A stretch of 64,000 nucleotides of DNA from Rhodohalobacter halophilus (lineage in GTDB: Bacteria; Bacteroidota; Rhodothermia; Balneolales; Balneolaceae), in the NCBI RefSeq assembly GCF_001715195.1, contig NZ_MDWE01000036.1, positions 1 through 64,000 on the forward strand. Direction: 5' to 3'. Numbering within the stretch: position 1 is the stretch's first letter; each line of letters starts with the position of its first letter. This document shows, in pieces, positions 25,520 through 34,698 of the stretch. The notes beneath the pieces are model-generated. The model had not been told where the DNA came from, did no database searches, and saw only the letters and a list, made by a program, of their open reading frames with translations. Position numbers and translations under genes: made by a program.

Positions 25520-27700
25520 TTATGACGATGCATTTTCTGCCAAGTACGCCAGCTGAATTACCCGAAGTTCACTGTAGTCTACGGTTTTATTCAGGTCTTC
25601 GTACACAAGCTTAAGAATATCGGCTCCAACCTTGTCCATCGACTCGTACACCTCATCTATTTTGCGCTGTGAAAGTGATGATGCCTCCAGAATCCCTTCC
25701 GGATTGAGCTTATTCCCTTCGTCAAGATATTTTTTCAGATTGCTTAAAATAGTAACCGATTTGACGCCAAACTGTTCGGCAAGGTGATCCACGGATTTCC
25801 CCTCATTAAACTCTTCCCCCACAAGTTCATGCTTCTTCTTTTCCGCCGTTTCTTGAACTTTTTTCTTAATCGCTTTCGATTTTTCATCCACATCGTGGTT
25901 GGCCGTAAATTCACGGATGATTGGCAAAAACTCTTCACCATATCGCTTCAGTTTTACCGATCCCACGCCATAAATGGCCATCAAACTTTCATCATCCTGC
26001 GGAAAGTAGTACGACATCTCCATCAGAGTCGTATCCGGGAAGATCGCGTAAGGCGGAATTTCCTGTTCATCGGCCAGTTCTTTCCTTTTTTTACGAAGCT
26101 CCTCGAACAGATCGGCGTTGTGCTTATTCTCCACATCAGATGAGGTTCTTGAGGTCTGACCTTCATCTGTTGCCGCCTGAGTTCGATCCAGAATTCCCTC
26201 TACACGCTCTTTTCCATCCAAAACAGCCCTAGAGTTTTTTGTCAGTTTTAAACTGCCATACTCCGGATCTTTTCCCAGATAGTCACTTCTGAGAAGAAGT
26301 CTTGAGAGCTGAATCCACTGATTTTTTGTCCACTCTCTCCCAATTCCATACGTAGAGAGCTCGTCGTGTTTATTCTCTTTGATCTTCTTCTGTTTTGATC
26401 CTCGTAAAATATCTGCAATGTAGTAGGCTCCAAAACGCTCATCTGTCCGGGCAATGCAGCTCATATATTTTTGAGCCTGCTCGGTGTAATCCTGCATGTT
26501 ATCTTTGTACTTCAAGCAGTTGTCGCACATTCCGCACTCATCATGTGGATATTCCTCACCAAAATATTCGAGAAGTGGTTTTCTTCGGCAATCATCAAAC
26601 TCAAGAAAGTTCAGAAGTGCATCAAGGTGTTTTTCAGCAACTTTCTTCTCCTCTCCCTCTTTTTGATTTATGAAGTACTGAATTTTCTGTTTATCGGAGT
26701 AGCTGTAGAGCAGCATACAATCAGCCTGCAAACCATCTCTGCCGGCCCGTCCAATCTGCTGATAATAGGATTCAATATTCTGGGGCATATCATGGTGTAC
26801 CACAAATCGAACATCCGGTTTGTTGATTCCCATCCCAAAAGCAACTGTAGCCACGATAATCTGTACATCATCCCGAATAAATGCTTCTTGATTTCGAGTT
26901 CTTTGCATCTCCGACAACCCCGCATGATATGGCAGAACTGAGTGTCCTTCGTGTTTCAGATCGCTGTAGAGTTCGTTCACCTGCCGTCGTGAAAAACAGT
27001 AGATAATTCCCGACTGTTTTGGCCTGGTATAGAGAAAATCAAGAATCTGCTCAAGCGGTTCCTGTTTATCCACAACCTGAAGCAGCAGGTTTTTACGGTC
27101 GAAGCTCGCTACATAGGTCTCCGTTTCATTCATCTCCAGCGTTTTGCGAATATCCTCGCGAACACGCGGTGTAGCTGTGGCCGTTAAGGCCAGGCAAACA
27201 GCATCGGGAAAATCTTTTCGCACGGTTGCAAGCTGCCGATATTCCGGCCTGAAATCGTGTCCCCATTCAGAAATACAGTGCGCCTCATCAATGGTAAAAC
27301 AGTCTACTTTGAGCTGGTTTAACAACTCTCGTGTACTCTGCATCATCAGGGTTTCGGGTGCGAGATAGAGCAGCTTGGCTTCCCCGTTTTTCAGTTTTTG
27401 CACGTTGGCAGCGTACTGTTCAGGCGTTAATGTACTGTTCAAAAACAGAGCCGGAACCCCGAATTCATCCAGCTGTTCCACCTGATCTTTCATCAGGGAG
27501 ATAAGGGGTGAAATCACGATCGTCAACCCATCAAAAAGAAGTGCCGGAATCTGGTAGCAGAGAGATTTTCCGCCGCCTGTTGGCATAATAACCAGTGAAT
27601 CTTTTTTATTGAGAACGTTTGAAATAACGTTTTCCTGAAGCGGTCGGAATTTGTCATATCCAAAGGTTTGCTTTAGGACCTGCTTCGCTTGCTTAATCAT
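25520..27700 (-). CDS. recQ: ATP-dependent DNA helicase RecQ
   Basis: 726 residues, longer than E. coli RecQ (609). Motif I is TGGGKS at 41-46 and motif II DEAH at 138-141, then motif VI QQIGRAGRDGLQADCML. The RecQ-Ct zinc site includes CRRKP and CGMCDNC, followed by a winged-helix region (ELSTYGIGREWTKNQW). An HRDC domain is recognisable around FPDTTLMEMSYYFPQDDESLMAIYGVGSVKLKRYG. The last 100 residues form an extra helical region (FGVKSVTILSNLKKYLDEG) resembling the helix-turn-helix tail found in some RecQ proteins. RecQ unwinds forks and recombination intermediates 3' to 5'. The UDG-like gene follows closely. Confidence 0.97.
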   Translation of the reverse strand: MIKQAKQVLKQTFGYDKFRPLQENVISNVLNKKDSLVIMPTGGGKSLCYQIPALLFDGLTIVISPLISLMKDQVEQLDEFGVPALFLNSTLTPEQYAANVQKLKNGEAKLLYLAPETLMMQSTRELLNQLKVDCFTIDEAHCISEWGHDFRPEYRQLATVRKDFPDAVCLALTATATPRVREDIRKTLEMNETETYVASFDRKNLLLQVVDKQEPLEQILDFLYTRPKQSGIIYCFSRRQVNELYSDLKHEGHSVLPYHAGLSEMQRTRNQEAFIRDDVQIIVATVAFGMGINKPDVRFVVHHDMPQNIESYYQQIGRAGRDGLQADCMLLYSYSDKQKIQYFINQKEGEEKKVAEKHLDALLNFLEFDDCRRKPLLEYFGEEYPHDECGMCDNCLKYKDNMQDYTEQAQKYMSCIARTDERFGAYYIADILRGSKQKKIKENKHDELSTYGIGREWTKNQWIQLSRLLLRSDYLGKDPEYGSLKLTKNSRAVLDGKERVEGILDRTQAATDEGQTSRTSSDVENKHNADLFEELRKKRKELADEQEIPPYAIFPDTTLMEMSYYFPQDDESLMAIYGVGSVKLKRYGEEFLPIIREFTANHDVDEKSKAIKKKVQETAEKKKHELVGEEFNEGKSVDHLAEQFGVKSVTILSNLKKYLDEGNKLNPEGILEASSLSQRKIDEVYESMDKVGADILKLVYEDLNKTVDYSELRVIQLAYLAENASS

Positions 27701-27848
27701 ATAAATTGTATATCTGTCTTTTACTAAATTCTAATTCTCGCCTGTTTATCGTATATAAGATACCGTATAGTTCACTCCCTTACATATTTCAATTCGAAAA
27801 AATCGAAACTGTTTCGCGGATTATTAGTCATAATGCAGAATCTGACGC

Positions 27849-29192
27849 CTATTTCTGTCGGGGAATTACGTAAAGCTCTTCCATTCTGCCGTCGATGTAG
27901 TAGGTCTTTTCTCCGTCGAACATTGCATCTTCTTCAAGCATAATTCGAATGGATCGGTTCCATTCCGGTATTTCCACTTCTACATTCAGCTCAATAGAGT
28001 GTGCTGTATTGGGATAGAGCGGATAATCACCTTTGCCGGGAACTCCGCCCTGCTGATCCCACAGCCCAATGGTGGGACCGGCACCATGCCCCTGATACCC
28101 GATCGGATGAGTATAGATCGTGGCGTTAATTCCTTCGGCCTCCGCCTTTTCCAAGGCAGACCGTAATATATCGTTACCCGACCGGCCGGTTTTGAACTCA
28201 TTTGTCAAAATATCCTGTAGACGATTACCAATTCTGAGAGCATCCCGTAAATCTTTGGGAGCCTCCGTCTCCCCCGGCCTCAGCACATAAGCGTGGCGCT
28301 GGGTGTCTGTTGAGAGTCTTAAGTACTCAATCCCAAAATCGATATGAATCAGGTCTCCCGGCATAATTACATCGGCGCCGGCACGATCTGAGAAGTCTCC
28401 ATCATGCTCTTCTGATTCACTCCTCTGAACCGATACCGAAGGATGAAACCAAGCTGTCAGATTCAAATCCCGTATCCTCTCCCTATACCACCACTGCACA
28501 TCTTCGGTTGTGGTAACCCCTGGAGTAATCACTCGTTCCGATAATCCTTCGGCTACGATGTTGTGAGCGATCCGGTTAATCTGGCTATAGACCACCTTCT
28601 CCTCTTCCGTTCGTGTCTCCAGCCAGCCAATCGCCAGATTTTCTGCGGAAACGATTCGATCCTGTAATTCCAAACTCAGACTGCTTTTCAGGTTGGTGTA
28701 GTCTGTATGACTGATTCCATCAGCTAATGCAAAATCCTCCGAGAAGTTAATCCCGATCTTTTCGGGGTTGCGATCTGCAACTATCTGTCCAAACCGTTTC
28801 CACTGATCCGGTTCTTCATCCGGAAACCACTGCGTTTCAAAAAAGCCAATATTGTACCGTGCGACTGCCAATCGCTCAACAGGCTCTCCTTCGCCGGGAT
28901 CAAAAAACACCAGTATGGTTGTTCGTCGCGACGACTGCCAGGTTGCGGGCAGCATAGTGAAAAGTACCGGATCTTCATTGTATTCCCGGGCAACGAGCAC
29001 CCACATATCAATTCCTTCTCGGCGCATCAATTCGGGAACCAGATTATCAAGCCGGCTCTCTGCCCAACGGTCAATCACCTCTGCCCGCTCCCTCATGGTT
29101 AGAATGTGCGGAGTTATATCGTTAACGGGCTGTGACGAAACATCCAGCGTCAGAAATACAGTAATAACAAACAGTAATAAACTTTTTCTCAT
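27849..29192 (-). CDS. Secreted M24-family metallopeptidase (Xaa-Pro aminopeptidase-like)
   Basis: 447 residues from ATG 29192, which begins a clean signal peptide (MRKSLLLFVITVFLTLDVSSQP); the frame extends 12 codons upstream but those would spoil the signal. The pita-bread M24 domain occupies the second half, with a metal-ligand Asp region HIDFGIEYLRLSTDTQRHAY, His in YTHPIGYQGHGAGPTIG and Glu in SIELNVEVEIPEW. Two conserved ligands of classical aminopeptidase P look changed or shifted, so activity should be checked. It is probably periplasmic and would release N-terminal residues from X-Pro peptides. It is divergent from ilvE. Confidence 0.85.
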   Translation of the reverse strand: MRKSLLLFVITVFLTLDVSSQPVNDITPHILTMRERAEVIDRWAESRLDNLVPELMRREGIDMWVLVAREYNEDPVLFTMLPATWQSSRRTTILVFFDPGEGEPVERLAVARYNIGFFETQWFPDEEPDQWKRFGQIVADRNPEKIGINFSEDFALADGISHTDYTNLKSSLSLELQDRIVSAENLAIGWLETRTEEEKVVYSQINRIAHNIVAEGLSERVITPGVTTTEDVQWWYRERIRDLNLTAWFHPSVSVQRSESEEHDGDFSDRAGADVIMPGDLIHIDFGIEYLRLSTDTQRHAYVLRPGETEAPKDLRDALRIGNRLQDILTNEFKTGRSGNDILRSALEKAEAEGINATIYTHPIGYQGHGAGPTIGLWDQQGGVPGKGDYPLYPNTAHSIELNVEVEIPEWNRSIRIMLEEDAMFDGEKTYYIDGRMEELYVIPRQK

Positions 29193-29284
29193 GACCTGAC
29201 CGGGAATTAATTGACGATTTGAACCCACGATTTACAAAAATTCGTGTTATATTTAATAGGATTAAAAGTAAATGAAAAACCATT

Positions 29285-30355
29285 ATGAAAATACACATTA
29301 CCGAAACAGATCAAAGCAGAATCTCTGAAGTAGACTTCAAAAATCTGCAGTTTGGGCGCGTATTTTCTGACCATATGCTGGAAATGGTTTACCGGGATGG
29401 ACAATGGCAAGAGCCTGAAATCAAACCGTACGGACCGGTTGAGTTTAAACCATCCATGCAGGCGCTTCATTATGGGCAGGCGATTTTTGAAGGGATGAAG
29501 GCATATCACGTAGATGATGAAACCATTCATCTTTTCAGGCCAAAAGATCACCACCGGCGCCTGAACAATTCCGCCCACCGAATGTGTATGCCGAAAATTG
29601 AGGAGGAGGTTTTTCTGAAAGGCTTGGAGAAACTCATTGCCCTTGATCATCAATGGGTACCTAAAGAGAGAGGACACGCACTCTATGTTCGTCCGTTTAT
29701 GTTTGCCTCCGAAGAGTACCTCGCTGCAAAAGTGTCGAATGAGTACCGTTTTTATGTAATTACCAGCCCCGTTGCTGCGTACTACAGTGAAGGATTCAAC
29801 CCGGTAAAGCTCACGACATCTGAAAAGTTTGTCCGAGCAGTAAGAGGCGGAACCGGCGAAGCCAAAGCTGCCGGAAATTATGCAGCCAGTTTCCTGCCTG
29901 CCAAAACCGCTCAGAAAAAAGGATTTACACAGGTTATATGGCTCGATGCCATCGAGAATCGATATATCGAGGAGGTGGGAACGATGAACATCTTTTTTCT
30001 AATGAATGGGAAGTTGGTCACACCTGAGCTAACCGGATCAGTACTGCCCGGGATTACCAGACGTTCTGTAATCACCGTTGCCAAAGACTGGGGCATAGAT
30101 GTTGAAGAGAGACGGGTTTCAATTGATGAGGTTATTGAGAGCGATCGAGCCGGCAAACTGGAAGAGGTGTTTGGATCCGGAACAGCTGCTGTTATCTCTC
30201 CGGTTGGATTAATTCACCACGACGGAGAAACCATTCGTCTGGATGAAGAGAAGATCGGGCCTTTTGCCAAAAAAATGTTTGATACCATAACCGGCATTCA
30301 ATATGGCAAACTCGCCGACAAATTTAACTGGACACACCCAATCAGCATCGATTAG
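29285..30355 (+). CDS. ilvE: Branched-chain amino acid aminotransferase
   Basis: 356 residues, class IV PLP aminotransferase of the larger (BCAT group II) type. FSDHMLEMVYRDGQW opens the fold, LHYGQAIFEGMKAY is the small-domain signature, and RPKDHHRRLNNSAHRMCMP binds substrate. The PLP lysine lies in GGTGEAKAAGNYAAS, and IEEVGTMNIFFL plus FGSGTAAVISPVG bind the phosphate and carboxylate. It catalyses the last step of Leu/Ile/Val synthesis or the first of their breakdown. It converges on the nucleotidase genes with 11 bases between stops. Confidence 0.96.
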   Translation: MKIHITETDQSRISEVDFKNLQFGRVFSDHMLEMVYRDGQWQEPEIKPYGPVEFKPSMQALHYGQAIFEGMKAYHVDDETIHLFRPKDHHRRLNNSAHRMCMPKIEEEVFLKGLEKLIALDHQWVPKERGHALYVRPFMFASEEYLAAKVSNEYRFYVITSPVAAYYSEGFNPVKLTTSEKFVRAVRGGTGEAKAAGNYAASFLPAKTAQKKGFTQVIWLDAIENRYIEEVGTMNIFFLMNGKLVTPELTGSVLPGITRRSVITVAKDWGIDVEERRVSIDEVIESDRAGKLEEVFGSGTAAVISPVGLIHHDGETIRLDEEKIGPFAKKMFDTITGIQYGKLADKFNWTHPISID

Positions 30356-30366
30356 CCAACGCAACG

Positions 30367-31296
30367 TTACTCGGTTCCCTCACCAATGGTGTAGTAACGA
30401 TCTGAGAGTGCATATTTTTGATTTCGCTCATTAAAACTCAGATCGATTCTGCCAAGCCGCACACCGCCATGCCCCATCTGGGTAATTTGAGTCACATCTC
30501 CATCAGGATTAACCACACCCACAGGATAGTCCAGAAACGTATGGGTATGCCCGCCAATAATTAAATCTATTCCGGCTACCTTTTCTGCCAGAGTCATATC
30601 GTCCATTCTGCCGCTTCCGTATTGAAAACCAAGATGACTCAGACAAATAATAAAATCGCACTTATGATACTGGCGAAGGCTGTTTGTCATGCCGGTAGCC
30701 CATGCAATCGGGTCGCGGTGACGCACACCTCCATGCAAATCGGGTGAAACAACCCCGTTAAATTCAATACCGAGTCCAAATATACCTATACGAAAACCCT
30801 CGAATTCTTTAACGATCAAGCGCTGCAGGTACTCATTCATCGGGGTTCCGGATGCATCATAGTTAGCTGCCAAAATGGGAAAGCGGGCTTTTTGTGCCGC
30901 CTCGGCAAATCCATCCGGTCCGCGATCAAACTCATGATTTCCAACCGCCATTGCATCGTATCCCATTTCACTCATCAGCTTCAGGTCCACCTCTCCTCCG
31001 TAAACATCAAACCAAGGCGTTCCCTGAAATACATCTCCGGCATCGAGTAAAAGGACATGTCTGCTTTCTGATCGGATTTTCTTAACAAGTGACGCTCTTC
31101 GTGCAATTCCGCCCAGCCCTGCAAATTCTACCGCATTGTCGGGAAACGGGTCGAGGCGGGCGTGTGTATCATTGGTGTAGAGAATAGTGACATTCGGCTT
31201 TGCCGGTGTTAACAGTTTGGCACCCGCTCCAAGCGGAGTCATCAAGCCGGCTGCCATCAATGCACTTTGTTTCAGAAAATCCTTTCGCGATATCAT
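30367..31296 (-). CDS. 5'-nucleotidase catalytic (metallophosphatase) subunit
   Basis: 309 residues. The N-terminus SRKDFLKQSALMAAGLMTP resembles a Tat signal but has a single Arg-Lys rather than twin Arg. All calcineurin-like metal-binding motifs are present: LYTNDTHARL, LLDAGDVFQGTPWFD, AVGNHEFDRGPDG and IGGHTHTFLDYPVG. The protein ends where the C-terminal substrate-binding domain of UshA-type 5'-nucleotidases would begin. That domain is encoded by the gene directly upstream, overlapping by four bases (ATGA). The pair is a split periplasmic UshA-like enzyme hydrolysing nucleotides for phosphate and nucleoside salvage. Confidence 0.9.
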   Translation of the reverse strand: MISRKDFLKQSALMAAGLMTPLGAGAKLLTPAKPNVTILYTNDTHARLDPFPDNAVEFAGLGGIARRASLVKKIRSESRHVLLLDAGDVFQGTPWFDVYGGEVDLKLMSEMGYDAMAVGNHEFDRGPDGFAEAAQKARFPILAANYDASGTPMNEYLQRLIVKEFEGFRIGIFGLGIEFNGVVSPDLHGGVRHRDPIAWATGMTNSLRQYHKCDFIICLSHLGFQYGSGRMDDMTLAEKVAGIDLIIGGHTHTFLDYPVGVVNPDGDVTQITQMGHGGVRLGRIDLSFNERNQKYALSDRYYTIGEGTE

Positions 31297-32027
31297 GACC
31301 GAATCCTCCCATCCCGATTTGCATGGATATTCCTTCGGCTTTTGAAATAATCGATATAGAGTTCGCGTACATTTACCTCGTGCAGATCAATTCGATCTGA
31401 ATAATCCCAGAGAGCAGGGAACTGATCTCCCCCATTGGCGGCCCAACTCGTTGTGGCAACCAAATACTCCTCAGCAGGATTAAGTGTCTGTGCATTCACT
31501 AATACGCCTCTGGCCCGATCTCCATCAATTCTAAATCGCATCCCGCTTATCGGAGCACCCCCCAGCTCCGCAACTTGATTGGCAAGCTCCATTACACGTT
31601 CACCTTTAAGCTTCAAAATCACCAGATGATTTTCGTACGGCATAAACTCCAGAACGTCCATTCGGGTCAGATCACCCGGGGTCAGGTAGAGCCGAAATGA
31701 TGAATCACCAATCACCCCGATATTTACAAACTGTTTGAGTTCACTTCCGGCCCTAAAACGCAGGGCGTCAGCAACCAGATTTCCAAGGGCACTCTCCGGC
31801 TTACTAAAACGAAGCGTATCGTGAATTGTGGCAATCGTCTCACCCATCTGCAGATGCAGCGAGTCTCGGTACGTATTGAGAAGTTTAGAAATTTCGGGAT
31901 CCGGTTCGGGGTATTGAGTAGCGGTAACTGCTTTATTATCCGGACGCTCTTCTGAAGAGGAGTAATGTGAACAGCCTGAAATGAATCCAATAAATAGCAG
32001 GGGGAGGATTATTTTACGAATCAACAT
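31293..32027 (-). CDS. 5'-nucleotidase C-terminal domain lipoprotein
   Basis: 244 residues. Signal peptide with lipobox FISGC, then a linker, then a 5_nucleotid_C domain: SALGNLVADALRFRA, DLTRMDVLEFMPYENHLVILKLKG and MRFRIDGDRARGVLVN, which in UshA-like enzymes binds the nucleotide base and controls domain motion. The C-terminus (RRNIHANRDGRIRS) is typical. It is translated with the metallophosphatase gene by a 4-base overlap. Lipidation would hold this half on a membrane while the catalytic half has a different export signal. Confidence 0.88.
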   Translation of the reverse strand: MLIRKIILPLLFIGFISGCSHYSSSEERPDNKAVTATQYPEPDPEISKLLNTYRDSLHLQMGETIATIHDTLRFSKPESALGNLVADALRFRAGSELKQFVNIGVIGDSSFRLYLTPGDLTRMDVLEFMPYENHLVILKLKGERVMELANQVAELGGAPISGMRFRIDGDRARGVLVNAQTLNPAEEYLVATTSWAANGGDQFPALWDYSDRIDLHEVNVRELYIDYFKSRRNIHANRDGRIRS

Positions 32028-32038
32028 TCAGAACCTGT

Positions 32039-32800
32039 TTACCTCCTTTGCCTGAACATGCTCATCATTAAATCACTTAATCCGAGCAGTTTAACATTGG
32101 GTGAGAGCTCTGTGAGTGACCTGTCAAAACCGGATGTATTCACCGTAACTGCCTCGGCACTGAAAATCTTTTTATTACCCGCATACCCTTCAATTAACAA
32201 GGGAAAACTATTTGGGTTCATAATCAACTCTACCGGCAGATCTTCATCCAGCTGATTTCGACCTGTTGTCTGCCAGGCGTCATTCAGCAAACCCCATCGA
32301 ACTTTAATTTGATCAGTTAGCCAAACAGATACTCTTCTGTTATCTGATTCGTTTTTCAGCAAAAACTCGTTTACTGTATATCCCTGAATTTGCCGGGATC
32401 GTCCGGTCTCTTCAACATTCTTTTCCCAATCAAAACCCTGTTTGGGTGTATTACCGGACCTGCCGGATACACGATTCATCAGATCTACGAGTCTGTCTAT
32501 ATCGTATTTAGCTATTTTAAATGCTTCCCCCTCACCGGTGTTGAATACAAAATCCTGTTCGTCATTTCGAACCAAAATGCCGTCTGTACTTAAGCCGGAC
32601 ATCACTTCCAAAGAACTGCTTGAACCGATAAAAATCCGCTCAGCGGTGAACACCATGTTCAAATTTGTCTGCTCACTTTCCCCCTCATCTGTATTTACTA
32701 TTTGATACTGCACCTGACCCTCAAACTGTGCAATCGCATGATCAACTGTCAACAGAAAAAAAAACAGGAATAACAGGGAATGAGATAGGTTTTTTTTCAT
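32039..32800 (-). CDS. DUF4412-like secreted protein
   Basis: 253 residues. Sec signal peptide (SHSLLFLFFFLLTVDHAIAQ, cleavage after AIA or AQ). The mature part starts FEGQVQYQIVN and continues as beta strands with MVFTAERIFIGSSS and YTVNEFLLKNESDNRRVSVWLTDQIKVRW, matching the DUF4412 pattern of periplasmic proteins in Bacteroidota, which may have a lipoprotein-carrier-like half-barrel. The function is unknown. It lies between mnmA (55 bases upstream) and the nucleotidase genes (11 bases downstream), so it probably belongs to their transcript. Confidence 0.72.
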   Translation of the reverse strand: MKKNLSHSLLFLFFFLLTVDHAIAQFEGQVQYQIVNTDEGESEQTNLNMVFTAERIFIGSSSSLEVMSGLSTDGILVRNDEQDFVFNTGEGEAFKIAKYDIDRLVDLMNRVSGRSGNTPKQGFDWEKNVEETGRSRQIQGYTVNEFLLKNESDNRRVSVWLTDQIKVRWGLLNDAWQTTGRNQLDEDLPVELIMNPNSFPLLIEGYAGNKKIFSAEAVTVNTSGFDRSLTELSPNVKLLGLSDLMMSMFRQRR

Positions 32801-32855
32801 AGCAGAAATATTATTGTGTGTTCATCACTGTAAACGATCCATCATGCAGTTTGTT

Positions 32856-33992
32856 TCAGCCTGCCAGTTCAGCGGGCTCATTCATTTCTACATTTACCTT
32901 GTTGATCCACCCACCGGCAACCACATCATCTCCCTCGTAGCAAACAATTGCCTGGCCCGGAGTAATTGCTTCTCGTCCGGCCGGAAAGTGAACTTCAATT
33001 TCATCGTCGGAAAGCTGTTTGATGGTTCCCATCGCTCCGTCGTCGTTGTAACGGATTTTTCCGGTAATTTCCATCTCGCCATTCGGAATTTTATCATACT
33101 TCACCAGATTCAGCTCCTTTGCCCGGCAGGTAGTACTGATCAAATCCTCTTTTTCACCCACGGTAATCACATTCTTCTCCGCATCGATATGCGTTACATA
33201 GACCGGTTTACCGAGCGACAGATCCAAGCCGCGTCTCTGACCAATGGTATAAAATGGAAATCCTTTGTGTTTTCCTACAATATTACCCTGTTGATCCACA
33301 AACACACCGCCGCTTACCCGCTCTTCAAGATCATCTACTTTATCTTTCAGAAAACGGTGGTAGTTGTTATCCGGAATAAAACAGATTTCGTACGAATCGG
33401 GTTTAGTCGCCACGTTCAGCAGGCCGTAATCTTCAGCCATTTGCCGAATTTCGGTTTTGTGATATTTTCCGAGCGGGAAAATGGTTCTCTCCAGGTGTTT
33501 CTGCTCTACACCCCAAAGCGCATACGACTGATCTTTGTTGTGATCTTTCCCTTTGGAGATCACATAACGCCCATTTTCCTCTCGTACGTTTGCATAGTGG
33601 CCTGTTGCAATAAAGTCACATCCCAGGTTATCGGCCCGTCTTAAGAGTGCCGCCCATTTTATATGGGTATTGCAAAGTACACACGGATTGGGAGTTCGCC
33701 CATTGGTATAGTCTTCCACAAATCGGTCGATCACCCAGTCGCCAAACTCATCCCGGATATCCACGATAAAGTGTTTGAAACCGTACTTTACGGCGATGTG
33801 ACGTGCGTCATTCATCGACTCAACCGTACAGCAGCCCGTCTCTTTCCCGTCATTACCGCCGCTTCGGTGATAATCCCAGGTTTTCATTGTAATTCCGATC
33901 ACGTCGTATCCCTGTTCTTTGAGCATCACCGCGGCCACGGATGAATCCACTCCGCCGCTCATTGCAACAAGAACACGTCCTTTGGTACTCAT
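32856..33992 (-). CDS. mnmA: tRNA-specific 2-thiouridylase MnmA
   Basis: 378 residues. The PP-loop SGGVDSS is at 12-18. Catalytic cysteines are visible in NPCVLCN (Cys107 is the equivalent of E. coli Cys102) and SYEICFIP (Cys204). GHYANVREENGRY and FYTIGQRRGLDL are family signatures. MnmA transfers sulfur to C2 of wobble uridine 34 in tRNAs for Lys, Glu and Gln. The ATG at 33992 is standard. The sulfur relay source in this organism is not in the window; the SufE-type protein at 61 kb belongs to Fe-S assembly instead. Confidence 0.97.
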   Translation of the reverse strand: MSTKGRVLVAMSGGVDSSVAAVMLKEQGYDVIGITMKTWDYHRSGGNDGKETGCCTVESMNDARHIAVKYGFKHFIVDIRDEFGDWVIDRFVEDYTNGRTPNPCVLCNTHIKWAALLRRADNLGCDFIATGHYANVREENGRYVISKGKDHNKDQSYALWGVEQKHLERTIFPLGKYHKTEIRQMAEDYGLLNVATKPDSYEICFIPDNNYHRFLKDKVDDLEERVSGGVFVDQQGNIVGKHKGFPFYTIGQRRGLDLSLGKPVYVTHIDAEKNVITVGEKEDLISTTCRAKELNLVKYDKIPNGEMEITGKIRYNDDGAMGTIKQLSDDEIEVHFPAGREAITPGQAIVCYEGDDVVAGGWINKVNVEMNEPAELAG

Positions 33993-34115
33993 ATCTGTCG
34001 TTTTGATTTTTTATTAGACTAGCTAAAATACGGATTTTCTGTGTAAATCGTATGAAGTTGGTAACGGACAAATTCCGGTGTTCTTATTCAGGCAAACGAC
34101 ATTTACTTAACTTCT

Positions 34116-34613
34116 CTACATATAGAGATAAGGCTTCCAGTGCTCCTGAACTCCACCCATCAAATTCTGAAAAAATGTAATGTGAATGGGGCGATACGGA
34201 GTGGTCTTCAGAGGCATTTTTGCCTCATCGGGTGTTCGGTCTCCCTTTTTCACGTTGCATTTGTTACAGGCCGTAACCAAGTTTTCCCAGGTATCTTTCC
34301 CCCCACGGCTCTTGGGCATTACATGATCTAATGTCAGATCCGATTTCACTCCGCAATATTGACAACTGTGCCGATCCCTCTTCATAATATTTTTTCGCGT
34401 GAGGACAATTCTGGAATAGGGAATTCTGATGTAGTAGCGAAGCCGGATTACCGAAGGGTATGAAAACTCTTGATCCACAGTTCTTATGACCTTTTCCGGA
34501 TCTTCATGAAGCATCTCTGCTTTATCAAGGAAAAGCAGTTTAACAGATCGCTGTACAGAGCAGACGCTTAGTGGCTGATAATCCTGGTTTAGAACAAGTA
34601 CGTTGGAGTTCAT
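34116..34613 (-). CDS. HNH endonuclease
   Basis: 165 residues. The HNH zinc-finger nuclease motif is CQYCGVKSDLTLDHVMPKSRGG..ENLVTACNKCNVKKGDRTP: two CxxC pairs for the structural zinc and DH / N for catalysis. The N-terminal half (VLVLNQDYQPLSVCSVQRSVKLLFLDKAEML) is the helper region common to a large chromosomal HNH family (RRXRR-like or 5-methylcytosine-restriction-like in name only). Its role is unknown; it is widely conserved in Bacteroidota chromosomes, which argues for a housekeeping function rather than mobility. No partner gene is coupled. Confidence 0.9.
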   Translation of the reverse strand: MNSNVLVLNQDYQPLSVCSVQRSVKLLFLDKAEMLHEDPEKVIRTVDQEFSYPSVIRLRYYIRIPYSRIVLTRKNIMKRDRHSCQYCGVKSDLTLDHVMPKSRGGKDTWENLVTACNKCNVKKGDRTPDEAKMPLKTTPYRPIHITFFQNLMGGVQEHWKPYLYM

Positions 34614-34698
34614 CGGTCCGATGCTTTACATGTCTGTAAACAATTCTTTTAAGAGGCTTTTAAACGCCTATTTAGTATGAATTATTTTGATGTAAAAT

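Noticed and set aside
30367-31296. Tat export signal
   Set aside because: The pattern SRKDFLK lacks the twin arginines, so only a Tat-like or Sec route can be suggested.
32814-33644. A 276-codon plus-strand frame opposite mnmA
   Set aside because: mnmA is complete with all motifs in the opposite frame; the antisense product has no recognisable pattern.
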